Of a stretch of DNA of 64,000 nucleotides, positions 1 to 9,814 are shown piece by piece. The DNA comes from Lachnospiraceae bacterium (GTDB lineage: Bacteria; Bacillota; Clostridia; Lachnospirales; Lachnospiraceae). The stretch's first letter is position 1, and every line of letters starts with the position of its first letter. Below the pieces are notes generated by a model. The model did no database searches, was not told where the DNA came from, and was given only the letters and a program-made list of their open reading frames with translations. Made by a program: the position numbers and the translations under genes. The stretch is taken from positions 1 to 64,000 of the forward strand of contig CAJTDL010000013.1 of the NCBI GenBank assembly GCA_910575035.1. The letters run 5' to 3'.

Positions 1-206
1 CATAAAATGACGGTTAGAAGATTGCGCCGTTTTATGCCAGTTATAGCCGTATTTGCTATAACAACGACATGCTACACTCCCCAGAAGGTTTCCCTTCACG
101 GATAAGCCGTGGAATGATAGACAGTAAATTTTCACCTTCCTTTCTTTGATATCTTTGTCTACCGCTTGCTAAAGGCGGTTTATGGCATACACCCTAACGG
201 GCGCAC
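1..206 (-). mobile_element. 5' end of a group II intron inserted in virD4
   Basis: Reading leftwards from position 206 the minus strand begins GTGCGCCCGTTAGGGTGT, which closely resembles the conserved 5' end of mobile group II introns (the lactococcal Ll.LtrB intron starts GTGCGCCCAGATAGGGTGT). At exactly this point the VirD4 reading frame loses family similarity and stops nine codons later. The remaining 206 bases contain several short inverted repeats, as expected of domain I, and no reading frame. The rest of the ribozyme, the reverse transcriptase gene and the 3' exon would lie beyond the left edge. The boundary is seen directly; the identity rests on the 5' motif and the exon break. Confidence 0.75.
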
Positions 207-1814
207 TATCGTCTCCTTCCCTAAATTTTCAGAAATCTCCTTTAAGGTGGAGCCTTCCTTGCCGCCCAGGAACAGCATGGTGTCGCAATTACCTAAAATT
301 GTTTCGGCTGCATCTTTATAGATGGTTTTCAACTGGCTCTGCGACTGTAAAATAATAGACGCTGATATTTCCCGGCTTCGAATTGTTGCAATCAGCTTGT
401 CAAACTTCGGGATCTGTCCGATATTGCTGAACTCATCCAGCAACAGCCTTACATGGTAGGGAAGCCTGCCCCCATGCACATCATCCGCCCGGTCACACAA
501 TAAATTAAATAGCTGGGTATACATGATTGCCACAAGGAAATTAAAGGTGTCGTCCGTATCAGAGATAATGATGAACATTGCCGTGCGCTGATCCCCAATC
601 ATATCCAGTTCCATTTCATCATAAGAAGTCAGCTCCCGCAGTTCCGCAATGTCAAATGGCGCTAATCTGGCTCCGCAGCTAATCAAAATGGATTTTGAGG
701 TTTTGCCCGCCGCAAGCTTGAATTTCTTATATTGCCGTACTGCAAAGTGTTCCGGCTTCTCCTGTTCCAGTTCCTCAAACAATTCATCCACAGCGTTTTT
801 AAATTCCTCGTCATCCTCCCTTGTCTCCGAAGCATTGATAAATTCCAGCAGCGTAGAGAAGTTCTGCTCTTCCTCCGGTGCTTCATAATAGATGTAGCCA
901 ATCAATGCACAGTACAAAAGCCGCTCTGCCTTCGTCCAGAAATCTTCCGAAGATTTTTCCCCTTCCCCTTTCGTGTTTGCGATGATAGTATTCACCAGCT
1001 TCAAAATATCTTTTTCCGAACGTATATAACGGAATGGATTATAGTGCATACTCTTTTTAAAATTGATGGTATTTAAAACCTTGATCTTATACGGGTCATA
1101 GACCACCTTCCCGTTTTTATCCCGTACCTCTTTCCCGTCTTTCATCTTCGGTGTGCCACGCCTTAACATCTCCCCGCATTCGACCAGTATAGTACCTTTT
1201 GGATCAGTGACACAGTAGCTGACATTCGGCGTCATCTGCATGAGCTGCGGCTTCACATAGAACCGTGTTTTGCCGCTTCCGCTCCCGCCGATGATGATCA
1301 CATTCTTGTTCCTGGCATATTTTGGCTGCTTCGGCCTACTGTTCATGGTAAGGCGTTCCGTCTGCGTTAAAAGGATGTTATTCTCGAATACCGGATCTAT
1401 GTACGGGGCGATGTCTTTCGGCGTTCCCCACCTTGCAGATCCGTACTCCACCCCCTGCCGATATTTCTTTGCATTTTTGCCTTTCAGATATACTATGAGC
1501 TTTACTGCGATTGCCCCAACTACTCCGGCCAGTAAGTCAACCCCATGAATGCTCGGAAGCGGATTCTCAAACGCCAGTTGGAAATTTAAAAACAGCGCCA
1601 TCGCCTTTTCTATCAGGGAATCCCCTATGCAGTGGCGGTACAGCCACGCTAATTTATCCACCAGATAAAACACTATCACATAAGGGATATTCAGCATTGC
1701 CAGACGCTTCACATCTACGGGAGGCATTTTCTCACAGATCATACTTTTCAGTTTTCTGGGCAATGGCACGGATTTTTTCTCTGCAACGATTTTCTTTTTT
1801 GGTTTCCCACTCAA
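180..1814 (-). CDS. virD4: VirD4/TraG-type type IV coupling protein, interrupted by intron
   Basis: Membrane-anchored ATPase that would hand relaxase-bound DNA to the mating channel. The N-terminus has hydrophobic segments near residues 40-57 and 92-110, followed by Walker A GGSGSGKT at residues 176-183 and a Walker B-like LLLDEFSNIG near residue 460. The coding exon ends at base 207 after ...LGKETI. The last eight residues (VRPLGCMP) and the stop come from the inserted group II intron. Intact relatives from Tn1549-like elements continue about 60 residues, so full-length protein should require splicing. The start overlaps the pcfB stop by four bases (ATGA), implying coupling. The family call is secure; whether splicing occurs is unknown. 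Confidence 0.9.
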   Translation of the reverse strand: MSGKPKKKIVAEKKSVPLPRKLKSMICEKMPPVDVKRLAMLNIPYVIVFYLVDKLAWLYRHCIGDSLIEKAMALFLNFQLAFENPLPSIHGVDLLAGVVGAIAVKLIVYLKGKNAKKYRQGVEYGSARWGTPKDIAPYIDPVFENNILLTQTERLTMNSRPKQPKYARNKNVIIIGGSGSGKTRFYVKPQLMQMTPNVSYCVTDPKGTILVECGEMLRRGTPKMKDGKEVRDKNGKVVYDPYKIKVLNTINFKKSMHYNPFRYIRSEKDILKLVNTIIANTKGEGEKSSEDFWTKAERLLYCALIGYIYYEAPEEEQNFSTLLEFINASETREDDEEFKNAVDELFEELEQEKPEHFAVRQYKKFKLAAGKTSKSILISCGARLAPFDIAELRELTSYDEMELDMIGDQRTAMFIIISDTDDTFNFLVAIMYTQLFNLLCDRADDVHGGRLPYHVRLLLDEFSNIGQIPKFDKLIATIRSREISASIILQSQSQLKTIYKDAAETILGNCDTMLFLGGKEGSTLKEISENLGKETIVRPLGCMP

Positions 1815-2341
1815 TGCTCCGGCCCCCGTTCCTTCTGTTTCGTCTTTTCCCGCTCCCTGTGCTTTGCAACCCGCTCCTTCGCCAGTTCCAGCTTCCTGCG
1901 GACGGATGGCTTCTTACTTTTGCTCAGCGACTTCCCGGTATATTCCTTAAACGCCGCCGTCATGACATCCACATCCTTTGCCTTAAAGAATACAAAATAA
2001 CGGGGTGGGGAGATGGACGTGTCTTTTTTCAGGCTGAAATCAATGCTGTACTTCCGGGCGCATTTTTCAAAGGACTTGATATTGCCGTCCGTCACTTCAA
2101 TATTGGAAAGCTGGCACCCCTGCTTCATCAGCTTCTCCATGCTCTGCTTCCCGTGGCTTTTAGTGGGTCCCTTTTCCGCCTTCTGCACTGCCTTTTTCTC
2201 CATCTTTTTCTGCTTCCCGTTCCGCTTCTCCTGCTCCATCTTTGCCAGCGCTTTCAGCATGGCGGCTTTCAGAATCCGTGCGGTAATCTTGCCGCCGTTT
2301 ACGCACAGCGATACGGTTTTCTCATTTACCTCGTCCTGCAA
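1811..2341 (-). CDS. pcfB: PcfB/DUF3801 conjugation protein
   Basis: A basic protein of 176 residues resembling PcfB (DUF3801), which is encoded just before the VirD4 coupling protein in many Gram-positive conjugative elements and is thought to help present the relaxosome. The recognisable core runs from about residue 5 (EKTVSLCVNGGKITARILK) to about residue 140 (PPRYFVFFKAKDVDVMTAAFKEY). A Lys-rich linker sits around residues 38-65 and a highly charged Lys/Arg/Glu tail closes the protein, typical of nucleic-acid contact. It overlaps virD4 downstream by four bases and the Cys-rich gene upstream by 20 bases, so the three are probably translated from one message. Confidence 0.85.
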   Translation of the reverse strand: MQDEVNEKTVSLCVNGGKITARILKAAMLKALAKMEQEKRNGKQKKMEKKAVQKAEKGPTKSHGKQSMEKLMKQGCQLSNIEVTDGNIKSFEKCARKYSIDFSLKKDTSISPPRYFVFFKAKDVDVMTAAFKEYTGKSLSKSKKPSVRRKLELAKERVAKHREREKTKQKERGPEH

Positions 2342-2675
2342 GGCGTTCCCCCTCCTTTCCTGCGGATTGTTTTTTCTCCCTCATCTCCCGCAAAATTTTC
2401 TTCAGGCAGTAACCGATGCAGGGGGAATGCCTGCCATACGGACATCCTTGGCAGCCGTCACCGCCAGTTTTGCTAAATTCCTTCGGCAGAGGATTTCCGG
2501 AAACATCCGCTGATACCGATTCTTCCTCCGGGAGAAGGTAATAACATTCCTCCTGACTGCAGCCTTTCCGCTTCCCTTTCCAGAAATAACAGTGCTTACA
2601 GTCACCCGGCCTGTCTGCCGCATATCTCCTGTTATCCCTCGCCCGGTTCTGGCTGTCTGCCCTTCCTGCCTGCAT
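2322..2675 (-). CDS. Cysteine-rich ICE accessory protein, function unknown
   Basis: A soluble protein of 117 residues with two Cys clusters, CKHCYFWKGKRKGC..EEC near residues 26-44 and CQGCPYGRHSPCIGYC near residues 75-90, which look like metal-binding (zinc or Fe-S) sites. The tail is Lys/Glu-rich. The ATG at 2675 has a purine-rich AGAGGGG a few bases upstream. The gene starts inside the end of the preceding 53-residue gene and overlaps pcfB by 20 bases, so it sits in a tightly coupled transfer cluster. I recognise no named family, and no function is proposed beyond probable metal binding. Confidence 0.7.
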   Translation of the reverse strand: MQAGRADSQNRARDNRRYAADRPGDCKHCYFWKGKRKGCSQEECYYLLPEEESVSADVSGNPLPKEFSKTGGDGCQGCPYGRHSPCIGYCLKKILREMREKKQSAGKEGERLAGRGK

Positions 2676-2793
2676 CCCATTCCCCTCTCTGCCTCATTTC
2701 CTCCATCTGCCTGTCCTCCTGCGCCCCTGCCCGGATACATGAGTACAGCGTAACCGCCACAAATACGCCTGCGGCGGCAATGATTCCTTTCAT
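2632..2793 (-). CDS. Small single-pass membrane protein of the ICE (53 aa)
   Basis: A short frame starting MKGIIAAAGVFVAVTLYSC followed by a charged tail (AQEDRQMEEMRQRGEWD). The first 20 residues form one hydrophobic segment, so a membrane anchor or a lipoprotein-like signal (LYSC) is likely. A Shine-Dalgarno-like AAAGGGGTG lies six bases before the ATG at 2793. The end overlaps the following Cys-rich gene by 44 bases in another frame, the compact packing seen through this transfer cluster. Tiny membrane proteins at this place are common in Tn1549-like elements; the function is unknown. Confidence 0.65.
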   Translation of the reverse strand: MKGIIAAAGVFVAVTLYSCIRAGAQEDRQMEEMRQRGEWDAGRKGRQPEPGEG

Positions 2794-2993
2794 TCCGCTT
2801 CACCCCTTTCCATATAGGGAACTGCCACACATAAATTTCTGTATGGATACATTCCCATTTAAAATCCATAATGGACAGTCCCCCATATACAGGCATGAAA
2901 AAAACGCTTACAGATTCTTTCCGTAAACGCTCATGCCTGATTGATTTATTATATTGTTACAATAACTGGTTGCCTGGATTGCTCCAAACGCTG

Positions 2994-5900
2994 TCAGTCC
3001 TCCTTCCTTTTTCTGCGGAATATGATCACAGAGCTTGCAATCCCGCAGACTGCAATCCCGGCCAGGGCAAGCCATAACCAGAACGGCCTGTCATCCCCGG
3101 TTTTCGGTGTCCCGGCAGACGGTGTTTCCGGTTTCGGCGTTTCCTTCGGCTGCTCCGGCTCGTCCGGCTTCGCTTCATCCTTCATCACAACCTTCTGAAT
3201 CTCTTTGGTATCCTTGACCTCAAACTTCACATCTTCCGCCACAAGATAACCGTCCGGCGCACTTTCCTCATGGAGCGTATATTCTCCGATTGGCAGCATT
3301 TCTATATAATGCGGCTTATTCTCGGAAGTCCAGCTCTCCACCGCCTTCCCATCTTTATCCAGGATGCTAAGTTTCGCTCCCAGTAGTTCCTTCCCGGCTA
3401 TGTCCGTTTTGGAAATCTCCACCTTTGTCACATCATCTTCCATCGACACTTTCTGGATTTCCCCGGTATCCTTGACTTCAAACTCCACATCTTCTGCCAC
3501 AAGATAGCCATCCGGGGCGCTTTCCTCATGCAGCGTGTATTTCCCGATTGGCAGCATTTCCATATAATGCGGCTTATCCTCAGATGTCCAGCTTTCTGCC
3601 ACCTTCCCGTTTTGATCCAGGATGGTAAGTTTTGCCCCCGGTAGTTCCTTCCCTGCTATGTCCGTCTTGGAAATCTCCACTTTCGTTACATCATCTTTCA
3701 TCTCCACTTTCTGCACTTCGCCCGTATTCTCCACGGTAAACTCAATGCTCTCGGCAGTCACATATCCGTCTGCAGGCTGTGTCTCGGTCATGGTATATTT
3801 CTTACCAACTACTAATTCCTTGATGATATGCGATTCCTTGCCGGAAACCCATTCATCCACAAGATTGCCGTCCTCATCCTCCACCTGCAGCTTCGCGCCC
3901 TCTACCTCTTTTCCATCTGTAAGGGATGTTTTGGTAAACTCAAATACCGTAGGCACGTTTTCAAAGGCAAATTCATAGGAAATGCTTTCCTGTTCCGCAT
4001 CTTCATAGGTGAAGTCAAATTCCTGTGTTTCGCCCTCACTGGTAAATCCAGGAGCCGGGGCGGTTTCTTTCACATAATAAGGGAACCCAATCGGAAGGTC
4101 AGCCGCAAATGACAGCTTGCCGTCTTTGTCCGTGGCTTTTTCCTCAATTACCGTATCTGCTTCCATGATCACTTTGCCGTCTTTATCGGTGATGTCCTCT
4201 TTCGCACAAAGGGCAAATACCGTCCCTTCCACCGCACGGTCAGAATCCTTCTCGGTTTTTATTACATTCACTTCCGCTTTCTGGCGGTTATTCTGCCAGT
4301 CCGTAGAGAAGGTGACAACCGCTGTTTCCTGGTCACGGTAAGTCAGGCCAATCTCCCGGATTTCGCCGTCCAGTACATAACCCTCTGCCGTTTCCTTCTC
4401 CTTCACATAATATTTCCCAAGAGGCAGGTTTTCCAGTTTTGCGATCCCGGTATCATCCGTAATGATCGTGTCCACCAGTTCATCCTTTTTATAGTAATCA
4501 TCACTCTCCCCGTCTGCCGCCTTTATATCCTCTAAAGCATACACTTCAAAGGAAACGTCTTTCAGTGAGCCTGTGACATACTCAAACAGATGCGTGATCC
4601 AGCCGCCAATGCTGTCCAGCAGCGATACGTCCTCTAAAAACTCCCCTTCTTTGTTGATCAGGAGCGTGCCTGTCGGCACATCGTCCTTCATCTCTACCTT
4701 TTGGATTTCAGCCGTATCTTCCACGGTAAACGTGATTTCCTCCGCCTTTAAATATCCATAAGGCGCTAATTCCTCCCGGAGCGTATAAGTTTCCCCTGCG
4801 GCCAGCCGCTTAATGATATGTTCCTCCCCTTTGACGGATTTCCATGTATCTACGGTATTCCCATCTTTATCAAGGACAGTCAGCGTTGCCCCTTCCAGTT
4901 CCACGCCTGTTGCAAGGTCTGTCTTTTTGATGGAAACGGCAGTCGGCTCATTCTCAAATTCAGAAACGTATTCTGCCACTTCTACATCCTGCCCCTGGTA
5001 TGCTGCAGATACTTCGATGGTTTCATCCGAAGATACATAGCCTGCAGGAGCCTGTTCTTCACAGATGTAATATTCCCCGAAAGGCAGATCCAGATCAAAG
5101 ACTGCCCGTCCATCTTCTCCGGTCATGGCCTCCCCAAGCAACGTATCCGCTTTTACAATCACTTCCCCATGTGCCAGAATGTCAGCTTTGGCATACAGCC
5201 CAAAGACTGCTCCTTCTACTGTTGCGCCATTCTCTGCATCTTTTTTCACTACTGCGATCTCCACCTTCTGGCGGTCATTTTCAAATGTGGCTGTCTGCTC
5301 AATGATTGGCGTATTCTGGTCTGCGTAAACAAAGGTAATGATCTGCGCCTCTCCATTCAGCACAAACCCTTCCGGGGCTTTTGTTTCCTCTGCCCGGTAC
5401 GTGCCAAGAGGAAGGTTTTCAATCGACGCTTTCCCGTCTTTATCCGTCACCAGTGTTTCCACCAATGCGCCGGAAGCATATTCTAAGATACGGTTCCCGT
5501 TTTCATCTTTTTGAAAATCTGCGGTATAAATATCCTCCGTCGCATAGACTTTGAACTCTGCGCCCTCCAGGTTCTCTGTTTCATATTGGAAATCTTTATC
5601 ATCGTACCGGTTCAGCACTTCGCCTTTTTTCACGATATGCAGTTCTCCCTTGACCGGATGGTTCTCATAGACAACATCAATAATCACGTCCCCCGACACA
5701 TCGTCCATCTGGTACAGCGTATCGGAATCCACGGACACTTCATAATAATTCTCATTTAGTGTATAACCAAACGGGGCATTGACTTCCTCAATGCGGTAAT
5801 GCCCGATTTTCAAGTTTTGCGGCAAAATCAGATAACCTTCACTGTCCGTAAAATAGGATTTATGTGTTACCACCGTCGGGTAAGTCGTCACCTGCTCCAC

Positions 5901-8900
5901 ATATTTTTCATTGTCCAGGTCATATACCTTGAACTCTGTATTTTCCGCTAGCACAGCCTTCTTTGTTTCATCGTCCTGCTTTACGATTTTCAGCTTCGCT
6001 TCAAATTCACCATCCAGAAGCACCCGCCATACCTGCGGCATGTTCGGCCTATGCTCCGTTACATGCACAAGGAAGTCCCTGACCGGCGTGTAATTATGCG
6101 GCGTGGTTGTTTCTCTCACAATGTACGTCCCAAATGGGAGCGGGATGCTGCAGGCGTAACCCCTTTCATCGGTGAAGATTTCCGTTGCCCCGTTCTCCCC
6201 GATTGCCACAGGTTCAGCGGAATCAAAATCATATCCGCCATTTTCCTTTGTGTCCAGTGAAGATACTAACCATGCGGTAAACCCTGCGCCGGACAATAAA
6301 TCTGCATCGGTTTTCCCATTGTCCGCCGCTTTGATGATCTGGAACGGCTGTTTCTTCACCTGCTCCGGGGAAGTGCAGTCACGTTCTACCGTGGCCACCA
6401 GATCTCCCTCGTAGTTACACACTAAATCATACTCCGTTTCATCCGCCAGATAACCCGTGGGCGGCGTGATCTCTTTCACAAAATACTCCCCAAGGTATAA
6501 ATCTGTAATCTCTGCCCTGCCCTCTTTATCCGTAGTCAGCGTTCCCACCTGTTCCCCGGCTTTGTAAAGGACGCCTGTTTTTTTGTCTGGATGGAGAATA
6601 TCATTCCTTGCATATAAGCCGTAAACGGCATGTTCCAGCGTTGCGTCCCCCTGCGGGATATTTTTGTTGGTTTCTATATCCTTCTTCTGCAGGCGGATCG
6701 TGGCATTGACACGCTCATTAGCAAAGGTACGGGAAAATGTCACTTTCGCCTCCCGGTCATTGGTGTAACCAAACCGGAAAGAATACACATCTTCCGTATT
6801 CCTCAGATAACCCTCCGGAGCCTGAATCTCTTTTATCTCATACCCAAACCCAATCGGAAGGTCTGCGGAAAATGCAGCGTTTCCATCACTGTCCGTTGTT
6901 GTTTTGTCTATCAGTGCGCCTTTTGATACAACAACATTTCCGTCTGCATTGGAAATATTTTCTGAAGCATACAGCCCGAAAATTCCCCCTGCAAGGCCGT
7001 TTTCTGTGTCTTTGTCCTTCTTTACCACACGCACATCCGCCTTCTGCCTGTCATTTAAGAATGTAGCGTCGGAAAATGCCACCTCCGCCATCTGCCCTGC
7101 ATAGGCAATCGCCACATCCTTTGTTTCCCCTTTGTTATAGAAATTCTTCGGAGCCTGCATTTCTTTTACCCGGTATGTGCCAAGATGCAGATTTTTCAGC
7201 GTTACAGAGCCGTTATCCCCAGTCACAAGGTTTTCTGCCACAAGCTCCCCTGCTTTATAGACTACCGAGCCATACGGCGTGGTAATTTCCTTTGCCGCAT
7301 AGACATTGAATACCGCCCCTTTCTGCCTGCGGCTCTCATAGCGGAACGCTGTGCCGTTTTCATTGGAATCCGCACCCGTCAAAATCTCGCCTTCCTTATA
7401 GATAGTAAGGTTCCCAAGCTGTTCCACATCCGGGACTGTGGCAGATATAGTCTGCCCGGCTTTCAGCGTGACATTATATGCCGTTGCATTGTAACGGTAT
7501 CCTGCAGGGGCTGTGATCTCCTTTAAATATACCGTGTCCTGCGTTTTGATGATCTCCACGGTGGAAGCGCCGCTGCTGTCCGTTGCCGGCATCCGAGTGA
7601 TGAGCTGTGTGCAGGCTTTGTCCTTATAGACACCGAACACTGCCCCGGCCAGCTTCACGCTTTCTTTCTGCGAATCCACTTTGACCACCTTCACCTTTGC
7701 CATCTGCACCCATTTCACTGAAAACTCCACATACTTCTCGTCGGCAACCCCTTCCCCGAATACCAGCGCCAGATCCTGGCTGGCTGCGCCGGTCGTGATC
7801 TTGTAAGCGGAATAGTCTTTCGTGACATTCCCTTTCATACGGGCAGACCAGGAGCCGGACACATCCTGCGTCTGCGTCAGCGGCGCAGACAGGTAGAATT
7901 TCGTCCCCCCGGAAACCTCGACATCAGCGCCTGCCTTACTCGTCTTTCCTGTCGTCACATTATGGAATTTCACGCCGTCCGGGAGCTTCATAGTGATGCC
8001 TTGCAGCGCATCCGCCTTAAATGTGATCTCCTTTGTCCTCTGGGTATTCCCGTCCACATAGGCGGAGACGTTGCCGTCAGAAAACTCCATGTCCACGTCC
8101 GGGATCTCCGGCTGGCCCATGCAGTAATTGTAAAGCTCCATCGCAAGCGCCCTCCCGGTGTCATTTGCGCCCGAAAATGCGTCGCTGCTCCCGTTCGCAT
8201 GGCTGGCCGCCATATGGACGAGGATGAAGCGCTGCCCTGCGGAAAAGTCAGGGTGTTTCTCTGCAAAAAAGCCTTCCTCCCCGCTGGCTTTCGTGCCATA
8301 ATAGCAGACTTTCGCAAGCGCCTTCTTATCCTTTAACTTGGAAATGCTGTAAGTCCCGCTCCCCGGTGAATTGACGGAAGGCTGTATGCAATAGGCGGTT
8401 GCTGAAATATCGCCAAACTGGACGGTATATTTGTAAGTCAGGTAGCTGCCGTACCCATAGTCGGCATAGCGGTAACAGTCGCCCCTTGTCACGCTCACCT
8501 GCTCCACAGACCTTGCCCCTGCGGATGCATAGAAGGTGACGCTTTCCCCTTCTTCCATTGCCATCAGGTCAATCCCCTGCTCCTGGGCTTGGCAGATGGC
8601 TTCTTCCGCTGTCAGCTCCGGTTCCCCATCTTCCCCGGCTTCCTCCTGTGTGTCTGCTGTGCCATCCCCGGTTCCCGCAGGTTCCCTGGGCTGGCTGCCA
8701 TTCACAGATGCCCCGCCCGTTTTCTGCCTGACAATGATGTCACGGCTGATGTGGTAAGATGGATTCTTACTGGCCGGCTCTACAAAATAGACCGCTTTGT
8801 AAGTCCCCGCCTTCCCAGTGTCAAACTTTTCCCCGCCTTTATCCTTTGCCTCATGGAATGTGATTTTTACTTTATCCGGTGAGAACTCTATGCCGGAAAA

Positions 8901-9179
8901 ATCATGTTCCACGTCAAAGCCACTGTCAATCTCCACAGTAAGGTCTCCTGCAGCCACAATTTCATCCGCATCCAGTTTTTCCTTCACCTTCTCCAAAGCC
9001 GGATACTCCGCTTCATAAGCCGCAGGCTCCGGCCCTGCCGCATAAGCCCCCAACGGCTGTAAGAAGGCTGACAATACCGTGGCCGCCGACAGCAGGCCGG
9101 ATACAATCCTCTTTACGTTTCCTTTCAATATAGTTTGTCCCTCGCTTTCTTTATTGTGCAGTCCCATAACTGCCATCAT
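2994..9179 (-). CDS. Giant CnaB/SpaA-repeat sortase-anchored surface adhesin
   Basis: A cell-wall protein of about 2,061 residues. A signal peptide (KRIVSGLLSAATVLSAFL...AYA) precedes a spacer and a domain around residues 220-330 that resembles a thioester adhesin head (AYCIQPS). About 14 CnaB-type modules follow, each closing with an E-box of the type LPxGxYxxxExxAPxGY, the Glu that drives Lys-Asn isopeptide bonds in this fold. The C-terminus is GTPKTGDD, a hydrophobic helix and RRKRKED, a sortase signal of the (S/P/T)PxTG type. The start is taken at ATG 9179 with GGAAAG five bases upstream; a GTG at 9263 would add 28 residues lacking signal features. Homologous proteins are cargo of related ICEs and probably aid adhesion or mating contact. 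Confidence 0.88.
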   Translation of the reverse strand: MMAVMGLHNKESEGQTILKGNVKRIVSGLLSAATVLSAFLQPLGAYAAGPEPAAYEAEYPALEKVKEKLDADEIVAAGDLTVEIDSGFDVEHDFSGIEFSPDKVKITFHEAKDKGGEKFDTGKAGTYKAVYFVEPASKNPSYHISRDIIVRQKTGGASVNGSQPREPAGTGDGTADTQEEAGEDGEPELTAEEAICQAQEQGIDLMAMEEGESVTFYASAGARSVEQVSVTRGDCYRYADYGYGSYLTYKYTVQFGDISATAYCIQPSVNSPGSGTYSISKLKDKKALAKVCYYGTKASGEEGFFAEKHPDFSAGQRFILVHMAASHANGSSDAFSGANDTGRALAMELYNYCMGQPEIPDVDMEFSDGNVSAYVDGNTQRTKEITFKADALQGITMKLPDGVKFHNVTTGKTSKAGADVEVSGGTKFYLSAPLTQTQDVSGSWSARMKGNVTKDYSAYKITTGAASQDLALVFGEGVADEKYVEFSVKWVQMAKVKVVKVDSQKESVKLAGAVFGVYKDKACTQLITRMPATDSSGASTVEIIKTQDTVYLKEITAPAGYRYNATAYNVTLKAGQTISATVPDVEQLGNLTIYKEGEILTGADSNENGTAFRYESRRQKGAVFNVYAAKEITTPYGSVVYKAGELVAENLVTGDNGSVTLKNLHLGTYRVKEMQAPKNFYNKGETKDVAIAYAGQMAEVAFSDATFLNDRQKADVRVVKKDKDTENGLAGGIFGLYASENISNADGNVVVSKGALIDKTTTDSDGNAAFSADLPIGFGYEIKEIQAPEGYLRNTEDVYSFRFGYTNDREAKVTFSRTFANERVNATIRLQKKDIETNKNIPQGDATLEHAVYGLYARNDILHPDKKTGVLYKAGEQVGTLTTDKEGRAEITDLYLGEYFVKEITPPTGYLADETEYDLVCNYEGDLVATVERDCTSPEQVKKQPFQIIKAADNGKTDADLLSGAGFTAWLVSSLDTKENGGYDFDSAEPVAIGENGATEIFTDERGYACSIPLPFGTYIVRETTTPHNYTPVRDFLVHVTEHRPNMPQVWRVLLDGEFEAKLKIVKQDDETKKAVLAENTEFKVYDLDNEKYVEQVTTYPTVVTHKSYFTDSEGYLILPQNLKIGHYRIEEVNAPFGYTLNENYYEVSVDSDTLYQMDDVSGDVIIDVVYENHPVKGELHIVKKGEVLNRYDDKDFQYETENLEGAEFKVYATEDIYTADFQKDENGNRILEYASGALVETLVTDKDGKASIENLPLGTYRAEETKAPEGFVLNGEAQIITFVYADQNTPIIEQTATFENDRQKVEIAVVKKDAENGATVEGAVFGLYAKADILAHGEVIVKADTLLGEAMTGEDGRAVFDLDLPFGEYYICEEQAPAGYVSSDETIEVSAAYQGQDVEVAEYVSEFENEPTAVSIKKTDLATGVELEGATLTVLDKDGNTVDTWKSVKGEEHIIKRLAAGETYTLREELAPYGYLKAEEITFTVEDTAEIQKVEMKDDVPTGTLLINKEGEFLEDVSLLDSIGGWITHLFEYVTGSLKDVSFEVYALEDIKAADGESDDYYKKDELVDTIITDDTGIAKLENLPLGKYYVKEKETAEGYVLDGEIREIGLTYRDQETAVVTFSTDWQNNRQKAEVNVIKTEKDSDRAVEGTVFALCAKEDITDKDGKVIMEADTVIEEKATDKDGKLSFAADLPIGFPYYVKETAPAPGFTSEGETQEFDFTYEDAEQESISYEFAFENVPTVFEFTKTSLTDGKEVEGAKLQVEDEDGNLVDEWVSGKESHIIKELVVGKKYTMTETQPADGYVTAESIEFTVENTGEVQKVEMKDDVTKVEISKTDIAGKELPGAKLTILDQNGKVAESWTSEDKPHYMEMLPIGKYTLHEESAPDGYLVAEDVEFEVKDTGEIQKVSMEDDVTKVEISKTDIAGKELLGAKLSILDKDGKAVESWTSENKPHYIEMLPIGEYTLHEESAPDGYLVAEDVKFEVKDTKEIQKVVMKDEAKPDEPEQPKETPKPETPSAGTPKTGDDRPFWLWLALAGIAVCGIASSVIIFRRKRKED
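3172..3687 (-). repeat. Tandem 258-bp duplication in the adhesin gene
   Basis: The last two CnaB modules, each beginning TKVEISKTDIAGKEL, are nearly identical over 86 residues and at the DNA level (units about 3172-3429 and 3430-3687). The other modules of the gene are far more diverged. This points to a recent in-frame duplication, and the module number may vary between strains. Confidence 0.75.
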
Positions 9180-9814
9180 CCTGTCTTTCCGCTTATTTTC
9201 TTCCCTATGTTCCCATATGCCTGCCTCCCTCCGTTTTATTTGCGCTGCCAGCCGAAACAGCACATTAATACAGGAAAGCCCCCTGCCCCGGCATATTCAA
9301 ACACACCGGAACATAAAGGCTGCCCTGTATGGCATCTGCTGTTATCCAGCCCGGCTTCCCGGACTGGCTTTAAGTTATATTGAGCGTTTTCCTGTGTTCC
9401 TCCCAGACCCGTTCCCTGCCCCGGCTTCTCTTTCCTGGGGCGTTTTCTCCGGCAAGGTACGCTAAATGCACACTCAGGTGCCGGGTATCAATCTGGGCAG
9501 GCTATGAAATTTTCAAGGTACGGTGAAAGGGAAAATCTTTGAATGAAAGTCGTTTGATATTTTTCAGAAATGTTACCCTTTCACTAATAGCAGGCTGGAG
9601 AGGGCAAAAGGTAAGTAGTTTTGGAAAAAAATTTGAAAATTTGCAAGAAAATCATATAAAATAGAAATATTGGTTAGATTATGGTAAGATAATCCATAGA
9701 AAAACTGCCCCGTAAACAGACAAGGCAGAGGGCAGTCCCATAAAAATCAGGCGTTTAAAACATGGTAAAAGTTCATTTTATGATTTGTCATTGATAGGAA
9801 AAGAGGTGGAATGG
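9180..9814. promoter_or_regulatory. Divergent intergenic region between the adhesin gene and a + strand small ORF
   Basis: No convincing gene was seen in these 635 bases. Two signals stand out. One is a sigma-A-like promoter on the + strand with TTGAAA at 9633-9638, a 16-bp spacer and TATAAA at 9655-9660, aimed at the small ORF at 9815. The other is a 9-bp inverted repeat GTGAAAGGG/CCCTTTCAC (9523-9531 and 9576-9584) lying upstream of the adhesin gene. The adhesin promoter itself was not resolved. The promoter call rests on hexamer match and spacing only. Confidence 0.4.

Noticed and set aside
1511-2513. Long + strand frames across the virD4 and pcfB genes
   Set aside because: They are antisense to well-supported conjugation genes, lack ribosome sites and show no family features; they arise from the codon bias of the true genes.
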